Shown here: positions 36,402 through 46,947 of the stretch, in pieces
Position numbering within the stretch: the first letter of the stretch is position 1
Layout: the number at the start of each line of letters is the position of its first letter
NCBI GenBank assembly: GCA_029378245.1
Contig: JARKIF010000011.1
Location: forward strand, 1,364,001-1,428,000
DNA: 64,000 nt
Direction: 5' to 3'
Origin: Roridomyces roridus
Lineage: Eukaryota > Basidiomycota > Agaricomycetes > Agaricales > Mycenaceae
The notes under the pieces: generated by a model
What the model was told of the DNA's origin: nothing
What the model saw: the letters and a program-made list of their open reading frames with translations, nothing else
Database searches by the model: none
Translations under genes and position numbers: made by a program

Positions 36402-38657
36402 ATGACTGGTCGTGCTGGTGCTCCCGGTGCCCCTCGTGCTCGCGGTGGTGGTCCTGGATCCCGTGGTGGTCCTGGCTCTCGTGGTGGGCGCGGTTCCCGC
36501 AGCGGCGTCTCAAAAGGTGTTGCCGCTGGGAGCAGGCGCCCTGCGTCCACAGACGACTCTGACTACGAAGCTGCTGCGCCTAGCACAAAGCGCAGGAAGG
36601 CTCCCGAGCTACAGCCCCGCACCCTGCCTGCGCGCGAGGGTAGAGGAGTCAACGACGCCCGCGTCTCCGCTGCCGCCGTGCATGCAACTCGGCCGAAGCG
36701 ACCCAACGGCTCCGTAGCTCTGGACGCGCAGGAAAAGGCCAGACAGGCCGAGGAACGCGAGGCCAAGCGTGAGGCTGCTCAGCGCATGCTCGCGGAGATC
36801 ACTGCCGAGGAGGAGGCAGCCAAAATGGAGGAGGACGAGAACGCCGTCTACGCACTTGACGACGAGCCTATGTCACCTCTGTCAGCCATGGATGTCGACG
36901 ATGAGGAGGAGCCTGTTCTCACCATCACTGAAGAGGACTTTGACCGTATCGAGGACGACGAGGCGTACGCAGAGTCCGTCGAGGAAGAAAAGACTACGGT
37001 AATGTCCAACAGACTGTTTTCTGCATAGCAAGCTGAATACACCTACAGATTGCTCCGGCCAAGAAGACTTCGAGGTCCAGGAAGCCCGAGAAGGGTGAAA
37101 CCCGAGCAAAAATCGACAAGCTAGCGACCGAGATGTTGGCGCAGAGGAAGAGGAATGCTGGCCCAAATAGGCAAGTTCTATTTTCGCACTCTTTGCTCCT
37201 TCCTCACCTCCTTCTCCAGCAACTCCGCTGCAGCCTCCAACAAGGCCGGCGTCTCTGATGCTTGGGTCAAGTCCGTGGCTAAGAAGAACAACCATGTGGC
37301 CTCAGCTCAATCAGACGGCGCCGCACCCAGCACTCCACTTGGTGGACTCACCGATGAAGACGCAGCCGGATCGCGCCCGGTTGTCGACGACGGCCCCAAA
37401 CAGACGCGCAAGAACAATGTCAGTACTCCTTCAATCTTATGGAATGATACTGACATTCATCCAGATGGTCGGCTTGGTTCGCTCGGATGCACAAGTAGCA
37501 GCAACACCCAAACCCCGCCCGGTCAAGGCCCAGGCGACCTTATTGGAGAAGACCCCGTCGACCCCATCCCCCTTCGTCTTCCACTTGGCGAGCGACTCAT
37601 CATCCGAATCATTCACCCCTGCACAAGCCGCCGATGTCAAAGGGCTGCCCGCCTGGATTGCTGCCAGTTGGGCCACCCTCTTCCTACCTGCCTGCTATGT
37701 CCAACTCTACCTCTCTCCGGATCCGATGGCTTTCGCGCAGATGGGCACTGATACCAAGAATCCGGGCAAGGAAACTGTGGCCATGCTGCAGCGCGTTCTG
37801 GATGAAAATTACCCCGGGCATTCCTGGGTGGTGAAGTGGGGCGACGCAATCTGCTCCAAGGTACGTCGCGCCTGCTCTTTGTGGTATCGTGGTGACTGAG
37901 ATGTATCTGTCCAGGCGGTGTCTCGCATAGGCGAGAAGCGCTCGGCTGTCGGTCGGACGGCGATTCCAGTCATCAACAAGCTATTCAAGGACAAAAAATA
38001 CTTCAAGGACGACAACCCCAATCTCCGCCTTGCCCAGAAGACCATCGACGACGTCAAATATGCCCTACGTTCCAACGGCTCCGCGTTCTGGAAGAACCCC
38101 ACTCCCGAGGACGTCTGCAAGCTGCCCCCGAGTCATCCGGATTACATTGTACGTCCTTTTCTTCTAAAGATGCAGAGCATCACTAACATCCTAATAGAAA
38201 CCCAAGGGCAGTCTCGAATCTCCCATGATTGTCGAGACGCTGTCGCCTTTCATCAAAGGCCTCGACTTTGACATGATCACGACCGCGGACGGCTCACTCG
38301 ACATCTCCGGCTTGCCCATTGGGGCTCTCGCTCTGGCGGCTGCAGCGGTATGTGAAGCCATTGTTATCATATCCGAGCTAAACACAAATTTAGGTTGAAC
38401 GCGCGTTGCACCGGTACAATTCTGGAGTACCTGTTGGCGCCCCCCTCTTCTCGCTGGCCAATTTTGGTACTGTGGTCGCGGGTCACGTCACCAACATCCG
38501 TCGCTTCCAGGCCTCTCGATGGGAGAGCATCATCAGCAGCTGTGGCAGCCAGCTTGCCGCTACTGCCGCCCCTGAGCCTGTCGAGGAGATGTCGCTCGAT
38601 GGGCTCCGCAAAATGATGTACGAGGCGAGCAGCCCTGCACCGGAAATGGACTGGTAA
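36402..38657 (+). CDS. DUF6532-domain protein carried by the Plavaka element
   Basis: Seven in-phase exons are placed: 36402-36998, 37049-37170, 37220-37418, 37465-37860, 37915-38148, 38198-38347 and 38394-38657, giving 653 aa. The N-terminus is Gly/Arg-rich and disordered (GAPRARGGGPGSRGGPGSRG), followed by an Ala/Glu coiled-coil-like stretch and an acidic region. The C-terminal about 280 residues match the DUF6532 pattern: LPAWIAASWATLFLPACYVQ, VLDENYPGHSWVVKWGDAIC, SRIGEKRSAVGRTAIPVINK, a GSAFWKNPTPE block, GLPIGALALAAAAVERALHR and RRFQASRWESII. Function unknown. Intron 2 uses a GC-AG pair (AG|GCAAGT at 37171). The gene lies inside the transposon's subterminal repeats, so it is probably an element-borne accessory gene. 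Confidence 0.8.
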
Positions 38658-38819
38658 AAGTGCGCATTTTTCTCCGTCTCCCGGTACCTAGCCTCATGCC
38701 TTGCCCAGATCTTCGTTCCTCAAAAAATTGTCTTCCCCACTCACACCAAAATGCGCAAAATTGGCGGTAAAAATCATAGATATTTTAATATAATTTGAAA
38801 ATACATTTTTTGTGGCTAC

Positions 38820-38945
38820 CTTGCGGGCTTGTGAGCTTGTGGCAGCCTCATTTTCCTTGAACTTGTAGAAATCTAGACCTGGCTTGTGAGCTTGCGAGCT
38901 TGTGCCGATTTGGCAGAAGCTTGCGAGCCAGCCCATGCTGTAGTG
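38820..38945. repeat. Right terminus and subterminal repeats of the Plavaka element
   Basis: Four or more copies of the GCTTGYGAGCTTGTG motif, then GCGAGCCAGCCCATGCTG and the terminal TAGTG (CACTA on the other strand) at 38941-38945. Confidence 0.7.
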
Positions 38946-41565
38946 TTAATGCAAAACAAGCCGTGAACACTCCAGCGTGCCAATGCAAAGTTCGTCGAGA
39001 CTTGTCGGACCACTAAAATTTGGTAGGGGCAGCTCTCCGGCAGCCCTTCAGTTTGATCGGCACACCGCGGCAGCACATCAGAATTCGATGGTAAACCTAT
39101 ATACTGTTGAAACTGAATAATTTACTGTTTGGCAGACTTTGGCCTTCTCGGGATTGGTAGAAATGATTGATGGCCGTGCCAAAATGTGATATTAATCCCT
39201 GAGTGATTTAGAACGGCGGCATGCATCAAGAATGATCCGGCCATCAGAAAAATCAAAGTTGTAGAGCCGCTCAAGGGCTACAGGAGTTGTCAATAGTGTT
39301 TGATATCAAACTGACTGGTTGGCCCGCAAAATGCAAAATACTTTTTCAAACACGAGTCTTTTATGTCTAAGTGGTATACTTGTGATGCCCACTGGGTCTC
39401 ACAACTCCCTACACACTCAATTGTGGTCTTTTCTGACCTTGGGGTGCCGCCATCAGCTCAGGATCTCAGAATCTTTGGCATTTCTGATGGTCTTCCTAAT
39501 TGGGCCACTACGCCTTTGGCCCAGATAGGCAATTTTCTGCTTTTGCACTCCCATTGTGCTTGCCTCTTGAAACCTTGCCTGGTCTTGCAGACAACTATTG
39601 TTGCTATAAGCCTTTCACATGGTCTGACAATACCTATCCTCATATCCGGTGTAGGAACCTGCTGTAAAAGTGCAAATGGTGTGTTTATTTTTGCATCCTT
39701 GATATCATTTCCATTCTGTCTTGCAATTGTGTGATCTGTGGTCGAAACATGCTCTGGTACCACATAGGATACTAGATCTGAGATATCGGCCTGGATGTGA
39801 CCCTTGGGAGAGTAATATAAGTGAATGAGATAAAAGGTAGATCTAGGTGTAGGTATTGATAGTGGCACTGGATAACCTGATCTTTGGTGCCCCAAGGAAT
39901 GAGTATATATTCTGAATGGAGTCTGAAGTCCCATTGTATAAAGCTGCTCAATGGGCTAGGGGAAAGGGACATATGCCACTAGAGAAGGTGTTCCTTGTAA
40001 TGCTCAGGCTCTTCAATTTTCTTCCTTGGGCAAACTATAAAATACAGATTCTATTACCTTCATGAAGCCTGTAGCAGCAAAGACTAGTTGAATATCTTCT
40101 CAGAAGGGCAAGTTATATGCACAGAGATTTTCCAATCATTCTGCTAATAGGGGACCAATGGAGTTGAGTCTGGCCCATTGGAAGTGACCAGTATGGAGAG
40201 GGAACTCAAGGGGTCCATAAAATGTCATTGATCTTGAGGATTGGTACAGGATCCATGGAGTTCTGTTCAAGACCTCTACTGGCCATTTGAACAAATTCTT
40301 GCCCTTCAATACGGACAGACCTCAACTCAACCAGAGGAATATTGCAAGAACCTTTACATATATGAGTAGAGGGAGTAATCATAAGATGTTCCATATAGTT
40401 TTGAACCTCTCAATGCAGATACATGGCTCTCTAGGTGCAGAATAAGAGGGATCAGCTGAAAATGATTGCACTCAGATCTCAGGTCTTTGCCCATATTTTG
40501 GGTAGTTTCTTGCATCCATTAGATTCTAATGGCAAGGGTCATGTCCACTGTGGTGTTGGAACCAGTGTAGTAGCTACCTGTAGTGAGAACTGGGGTCCAG
40601 CTACTGCTCCCAGAGTTCAGCCATAATCTCTCTGAGATCATGGTCCTTAGTTGAACCATGTTCAAATATGGGCTACTGTAGGTTAGGATCAGACTTTGAA
40701 CACCCAGATCACACATCTGGTCAAGAATAGCAGTCACTACCAAGGAATCAATGTTTTGAATCATTGAGTAGTTGCCCCTCTTAGAGAGCATAAATGGCTG
40801 GTGTAAAGACATGTGGCCCATCTGGAGGAGTGCTAGAGTAAGTATACAGAGACTCAAAGGATCTGAATGGAGGCATCACAGCATATGGAGGCTACAAAAG
40901 GGATGTGCATGCCGGGATTTGAACTCCAGACCGTTGCAAAATGGATGAATAAGCCAAAGGTTATTAAGCAACACGGAAACCCCTACACTAGGCCAGCATA
41001 ATAACTGTTGCATAGGGGGCTATTCGATGCACGGGCCGCACATGTTGTACCTCTCTTAACCCTGTCCTGTGCCGTGTGCCCCAAAAATCTTCATCAAAAC
41101 ACCCTAAGAAGTGGCCCACACATTTTGAACCATATAGTAAAGGGGTTTCACATTCTTGAAGCCAGGGCTTGGAAAGTATTTTGCATTTCCTGAACCAGCC
41201 AAGCTTTTTGAGCTAGTACTATATAGGGTGAATCTGTAGCTAGAAATTTACTCTACAACTTTGATTTTTTGATCCTGTATCGTTTTTTGATCCATGCCGG
41301 GGGTGTTCACCGATTGATAAAGGTATCAATGATTCCTTGGGTTGTTCTGATGGCATGAATCAATGTTTATGGTTATCACATCTGCCATCAGCCATTTTCT
41401 CCATTTCCAACGGATATGTGCTTGCCATCAAACTCAACACTAACCGAGGGATGCCGGCGTCACCCAACACCTGCCGGGGAGCTGGCCCTACCAAATTTCA
41501 GTGGGCCGACAAGTCTCAGTGAACTTTGCATTGGCACGCTGGAGTGTTATCGACTTACTTTGCAT
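38946..41565. other. Gene-free interval, probably decayed transposon DNA
   Basis: AT-richer than the genes around it. Minus-strand frames of about 60-160 codons (39458-39934, 39772-39972, 40206-40394, 40519-40857) follow one another without introns I can define and without recognised domains. The arrangement suggests a decayed element that lost coding continuity. Confidence 0.35.
40900..40992 (-). repeat. tRNA-like segment (possible SINE)
   Basis: On the minus strand GGAGTTCAAATCCCGG looks like a tRNA T-arm/B-box, and a partly paired acceptor stem (GTGTAGG / CATGCAC, six of seven) can be drawn at the right distance. The anticodon arm does not pair well. A tRNA-derived repeat is more likely than a working tRNA. 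Confidence 0.3.
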
Positions 41566-41569
41566 TGGG

Positions 41570-41625
41570 ACCACTGCTACGGGTGTGCGAGCTTGATTGA
41601 GCTTGTACAAGCTCACAAGCTTCAT
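41570..41625. repeat. Remnant of a Plavaka-like terminus
   Basis: CACTGCTACGGGTGTGCGAG is followed by CTTGATTGAGCTTGTACAAG and CTCACAAGCTT, the same terminal-plus-subterminal pattern as the element at 32.6-38.9 kb but in the opposite orientation. No element body follows. It lies about 95 bp upstream of the TPR/CCCH gene. Confidence 0.45.
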
Positions 41626-41717
41626 GTCAAAAGTCTGATGTACTCGATCATGTGACTCTACCTCTTGTCTCTCTTTGACTCTTTCTGGACGCCACATCCA
41701 GCTCTCCTCACTCCCCA

Positions 41718-43811
41718 TGTCGTCCTCGAGTACCCCCACCGCTGATCTCGAGGCGCCCGAGGCCCTCGACACCGCCGACCCCGTCATCGTCGTCTTGGCA
41801 CCCGACACCGTCTCGGCCACTGTGAGCGAAGGGGCGCTGTTCTGTGCTTTGCCAATGAGTGTACGCTCTGGAATGCCAATCCCGTGTGTCATTGCGACTT
41901 CTCGACAGCGCATCTGCATCTCGGACGGTGCCTCGTCTTGTACCTTCGTCTCTTGTTCCTCTCGGTGGCGCCATGGGCGCTTGCTTATACAGACACACAC
42001 AGGTTTCCCGAAGCGGAGGTAGCAGCGTCCGCAGCTTTAGCGCTCGACCCAAGGTCGTCGAAGCACGGTATACATGTACACGTGCGATAGCGCGCAGAGG
42101 CCGAGGGTTACTACGGGCAGCGATGGTCGGTGCGTTCTCTTGCCACGTCCCGAGCCTCCTCCACCCACTTATCCCTCATAGTGGTGGGTGGGTCCGGTTC
42201 AAAGTAACGGTTCGAACCTGAACCGAACCGAACTGAACGCCCGTTCAGCGTTCAGGTTCGGTAAATTGATGAACCTGAACGCAAAGTTCGGTTCGGCGTT
42301 CGGGCGGGAGTGGGCGCGTTCGAACGCGAATGTGAAATTGAACCGAAAGTGGCCATTTTTGGCACTTTGACTGCAGTTCCAAGTTGATTACCAGCTTGGG
42401 ATTTGACAAACTAATGAAAACACTCACAGAGTCACCTTTTATCCAACGAGGACCAAGGTCAGAGACTGTGGTGGGTCGGCACTGGCTGCCTGATCAGTAT
42501 CATGACGCATGATGGCGCATCAGAGGAGCGCGACTTGGGTTGTACACAGTTGTACGGGTGCTACGCGCATAAAACTGCGCTGGGTGTCTGGTCTGTGTTA
42601 TCCAGTGCTTCCCTAACCGCATTTAAAGCTCATCTTACCAGCAATTTTGCTTGAATTAGCACCGGGAAAATCCGGGGTTCGAACGCGTTCGAACGCCGAA
42701 CTGAACGTGAACGCGCGTTCAGGTTCAAAGTTCGGGAGTTCACTGAACCGAACGCCACGTTCACGTTCGGCGTTCAGCGAAAGGCACCCCGAACGCGAAC
42801 CGAACCGGACCGACCCATCACTAATCCCTCACTAGACCTCAAAACCGTTCTAGATCTGGACCCGGAGAATGAGGCTGCGAAAACTGCACTCCACGATCTC
42901 CAAGCTGCAATCGCCATCCCAACCCCTTCAGATTCCTCGTCGGCTCGAATCCGAGACGGCCGTGGACGATAAAAAAGAGCCCTTGTCGGCAGTCGACTAC
43001 ACCGCTCCCCTCCTTACGGCCTCTCCGCTCGAGATGACGACAAGGACAGCGACACGAGCGACGCCAATCACACGGGTTTGGGCGTCCCGTGTTTGTTCTA
43101 CAATCACGGAGGCTGCGCGCGCGGGAACGACTGCAAGTTCTCACATGCGGCGGATGAGAAGAGTGCATGGGCGCATATGTGAGTTTTTGTTAGTTGTCCG
43201 TCTCCACTGCACACGACCAACAGTAACCACTCCACGCAGAGGTAAGAACGTCTCCCTGTACCTCCTCCTCGACGCCTGCAAATTCGGGGACAAGTGTATC
43301 TACTCTCACGGCCGCTCGTACTTGCCTACGAACACCAAGGCTGCGTGGTGGGAGGATGAAGCGCGCGTAGCGGAGATTCGGGCGCGGATTGATAAGGACG
43401 AAAGAGACGAGGGTAAACAGGGAGGAGCACGAGAAGAATAGGGCGGCGAAGGGAAGGAGGGGAAAGAAGGGCGATGCGGCTGGTGAGGCGGAAGCTGAAT
43501 CCCAGGAGGCAGAGGCGTCCAAGGACAAGAAGCGGAAGAACAACAACAAGAATCGGCGTGGACCTCGCCATACGCGCGATGGCAGCATGGGAAGCTTCGG
43601 TGCGCCTCAATTCTCGCCTCAACACATGGTCTTCCCTACGGGTCTCGGGCTTGGACTTCCATGGATCGGGGGGTTTTCGCAGTATGATGTCGAGGATCTT
43701 GCAGCACAGGGGGTTAAGCCATGGGATGAGAATGCTCATGTGAGTCGATTCACATTGCGTCTGGATTAAAGTTGACCGGACTTGGAGGATGTTCTCGCTG
43801 CGCTCCGTTGA
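41718..43811 (+). pseudogene. TPR plus CCCH zinc-finger gene, decayed
   Basis: Recognisable parts in order: MSSSSTPTADLEAPEALDTA (41718); a TPR-type helix pair AHLHLGR|FPEAEVAASAALALDP across an intron ending at 42002; LLRAAMV|DLKTVLDLDPENEAAKTA across an intron (42131-42835) that contains a 645-bp MITE; a CCCH finger CLFYNHGGCARGNDCKFSH near 43090; a second finger with Ser in place of the first Cys (NVSLYLLLDACKFGDKCIYS-H near 43250); and a basic tail ending in GVKPWDENAH|DVLAALR. At least three frame changes are needed (near 42935, 43030 and 43415) and one frame has TAA near 42970. CCCH fingers usually bind RNA. I call it a pseudogene, though base errors could mimic some of this. Confidence 0.6.
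42179..42823. mobile_element. hAT-type MITE in an intron, target duplication ATCCCTCA
   Basis: The ends TAGTGGTGGGTGGGTCCGGTTC and its inverted partner GAACCGGACCGACCCATCACTA are bordered on both sides by ATCCCTCA (42171-42178 and 42824-42831). The interior has many CCGAACGC / GCGTTCGG and GAACCGAAC motifs in both orientations. The right-hand duplication runs directly into CTAG, the 3' splice site of the host intron. Confidence 0.93.
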
Positions 43812-44118
43812 AAGGCGGCGAATTGTTCGTCGCATAAAAGGTGGGGGTGTGATATTGTAACTGATTTTATGGTATTTCTGGCGGATGGATGGAGTGCTTA
43901 TTGTAGATTTAACGTGCTTGTCTATTTATTTAGCTATCACATTGTATTTTATCGAGGGGTGGGCGTGGAGGGGAGAGGGCGTGGGAGTGAGGTGAATGCA
44001 TTCTGTTCGATCCTGCTTTATTCAATCCCGTTCATGAAAAAATCCGTCCAGATAAATTGAAACTCTTGCCGACAACAAACTCGAATCAAAATATGGAAGT
44101 AACTAAGTATCCCGGGTC

Positions 44119-46119
44119 TCAAAATTTCCACCCCCCAGCCAACCCCATCACGCCCTCCGGATCCACACTCGCCTTGATCTGCCTCAACCTCGGCAAATTG
44201 GCACCATAGATCCTCTCCAGCGGCGTATCATACAACGCGTAATTAGTATACAACCCCAACTCACTGAGATCCTGCCCCTCACCCTGCGCGACGCTCGTCA
44301 ACTGCTGTGCGCTAGCTACGAGGGCATCGTGGATGATTGAATCAGAGGTAGGGAGGGCCCAGGCGAAGTAGAGGTTGAGAGGGATGGCGCCGGGGGTCGT
44401 GCGGGAGGGGGGGTAGGCTGTTGTGACGCCGGGTGCACCGTGGGTGTAGAGCGTTGGGAGGAATGGTTCGATGTCGTAGGAGATGAATGTGGCGCCGGCA
44501 AGGGTGAGGGCCGAGCCCCAGAACTATCGTTTGGGGTTTGGTCAATTTGTGGGAACGGGCAGGATGGATGGAGGACTGACTTTGGTTTCGTTGATGATAG
44601 CGGAGATGATATTCGGTGTGTACTCCACAAGGCTCACGGTGTGGAAGAATCCGCTGAAACAAAGTTTCAATCTGACAACTCATATAGGATAACGAAAGAC
44701 GCACCGGTCGCCTGTGGTCACGTTTGACGGCGCAGCCTGCACCAGAGACAAGAAGCTACGTGTCGATACGTCCGTTAGCAATGCCGGGATCGCGAGGAAG
44801 TCATCGAATATTCCACTGGGTGGGGTGGGGCCGTCGTAGAACATGAGGTGGCTGACCCTGGTTTGCTACAGATCAAATTTCATCCGCTGGACTACGAATG
44901 CAACCACGAACCCGGGCTAAGGACGTGGTCAGTAAGATTTCCAACGGAACAGAGACGACTCACAGCACCCAGAAGGAAATTAATTGCAGGGATGATAGCG
45001 GCTTTGGGGTCCGTTACATTGTTGGCGAATGCGGCGATGGCGTCGCTGACAGCGGGGAGCTGGTCTTCAGTGTACAGTATTAATCCGCCCTGATATCTCG
45101 GTGAGTCGGCAGGTTTGTCAGAAGAAACAAAGATGCTCACCCAGACTTGTCCTTGTGGGTGTGTTTTCAAAGTAAATTGAGTGACGATACCGAAATTGTT
45201 GCCACCGCCCTATCCTCCGCATTCAACATCCAACTGGCAAACATCATAACCACGCACCGTCAGACCAAAGAACAAATCGGGCTCCGAGGTCGGGGTGACT
45301 GTAACGATATCACCGTTCGGTTTGACGAGCTGGAATTCAGTTACACTGTCCACCGTCAGCCCAAATTGGTTGGTCTTCCACGAATAGCCGCCGCCCAGCG
45401 TGAACCCAGCCACGCCCACCCCGCTCACGCGCCCGCCGACGACGTTCACGCCGAATGGCTCAAGGGCTTCGTATACCTGCATCCCGAAGACGAAATTAGC
45501 ACACCGAATAGGTGGGATTTTCGGTACGCACGGAATCCCAGACCAAGCCCGTCCCGATAGTCGCCGTCTCACTCGCAGCATCGTACGTCACCCCACTGAA
45601 GCGAGTCATGGTGATTTGTACGCCCGTGGTGCTCGAAAAGCCGGGATTCGCGGTGTGGCCGCCGCCTTTGACCTATGGGGATGCGAGGTCAGATATGCGG
45701 ATGATTGAGTCGATGGGCGCCCATACCGCGAAAGATGTGTTCGTGGAGCCCAAGATCTTGATCTACGGAAAGATTCGATCGTGTCAGGAGAATGGGGATG
45801 ATGCAGTGAGGGGACGTACAATGGCGGCGACATCATCTGCCGTCCCCGGTTCGACTGAACACGCTGCGAGCTGCGAGCTTGAGGAAGCCCAGTGGCTCAG
45901 ATCCGCGGCGTAGTTGCCCAGTAGATCGCCTGTCGGGTGAGGTGAGTCTGGTTTCCTTCCTGTCGAGATGATCTTACCTGGAAAGTACACCGCCGATGCA
46001 GAGGAGATGGCGTCCTGGATCTGGAGACAGACGTCGACGGTCCCTGCGGCGCTCGAGGGCAGGGTCTGGGAGAGAATCAGGAGCGCAGCTGCAGCTAGAG
46101 TCCGGGTTGACGGGGCCAT
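44119..46119 (-). CDS. Secreted FAD-linked oxidoreductase (berberine-bridge type)
   Basis: Residues 1-25 (MAPSTRTLAAAALLILSQTL-PSSAA) are a signal peptide. I place exons 46119-45978, 45929-45820, 45762-45727, 45672-45532, 45476-45258, 45209-45141 and 45089-44964, all in phase. They cover the FAD-binding PCMH domain: LSHWASSSSQLAACSVEPGT, VKGGGHTANPGFSSTTGVQI, GGRVSGVGVAGFTLGGGYSW and the GGGNNFGIVTQFTL block. Downstream exons from about 44868 to the stop at 44119 encode FYDGPTPPSGIFDDFLAIPA ... ISYDIEPFLPTLYTHGAPGV ... YTNYALYDTPLERIYGANLP ... VMGLAGGWKF, a typical BBE-type C-terminus. Such enzymes oxidise sugars or alcohols with bicovalent or monocovalent flavin. The join between 44964 and about 44868 does not work in phase, so there is a missed small exon or an indel. 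Confidence 0.82.
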
Positions 46120-46947
46120 GTCGTGCTGTCTCGGAGTGAAGCCTCTCCTTTTTATGAAACCCAAGACATTGGCGGAACTATATGCTGTCCTATAGGCGAA
46201 TGTTGGATGATATCACAGGGGTACACGACAGCTGGAATGTTCGCAGGAGATCATATCAATTATGCATGTCAATTAGGCAAGGGTAAATTTTTCCCTTCAC
46301 TTGATCGACGTCGGGCTCGAGTTCCACAAGTAGGTCTGGTTCGGCTCGGACCAATGAGGTTGAGTACCGCGGATCGGTTGGTGAATTTATGCGCCATTTT
46401 CATCGCTGTTTTCATCCGGATAACTCATCTGGAGTTCGCAGATACTGCGGCGGAACGGACACGTCCAAGAGAAGACTGAAAATGACGACATGCCCAGGGG
46501 CGAGACCAGAGTCTATTGTGGAGTCCGTGTCTCAACACGAGGCAGAAATCTAATTTGTCACGCGGCAACGTCTCTGGAGGAATCCCCGGCGCTGGATCCT
46601 CCTTGTGGCACTGATATAGGAAAACGGACCCGAAGCAATTCCGAAGATGTCATGTTTGGGTAAAAAAAAAGTGAAGGAATCATACATAGACATTCCGAAA
46701 CTGGCGAGAATTCTGCGGTAATTGCGGCACTCTCAGGCTCTGAGGCTTCCTCAAGGCTTCCTTCCCTTATAATTATTTAATCCCGGCCCAATGATGTGCA
46801 CGACATTCCATCGTCGTAGTGACTCTTCATTGCGGTCCTGCGGAGGTTACTGAGCGATCACTGGTCTGTAGGAGAGACAAGTAATGGCACAAGTCAAGAG
46901 CCACACGATGCACCTTCATGCCCATTCAAAGCGCGGCCCCCATATAC
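46120..46947. other. Intergenic region, no gene seen
   Basis: Upstream region of the oxidoreductase gene and downstream flank of the CHAT gene. No coding features or repeats recognised. Confidence 0.5.

Larger units (their letters stand above)
32589..38945. mobile_element. Plavaka-type (CACTA superfamily) DNA transposon
   Basis: The right end, read inward on the minus strand, begins CACTACAGCATGGGCTGGCT at 38945. Behind it lie repeated AAGCTYGCAAGCTCACAAGC motifs (38820-38935). The left side (32600-32695) carries the same motif family (AGCTTGTGACACAAGCTCAC, AAGCCCACAAGCTTGAG). Between them are a Plavaka transposase (minus) and a DUF6532 gene (plus), transcribed divergently. I could not find a matching CACTA terminus on the left; 32589 is where the subterminal motifs begin and is approximate. 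Confidence 0.7.
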
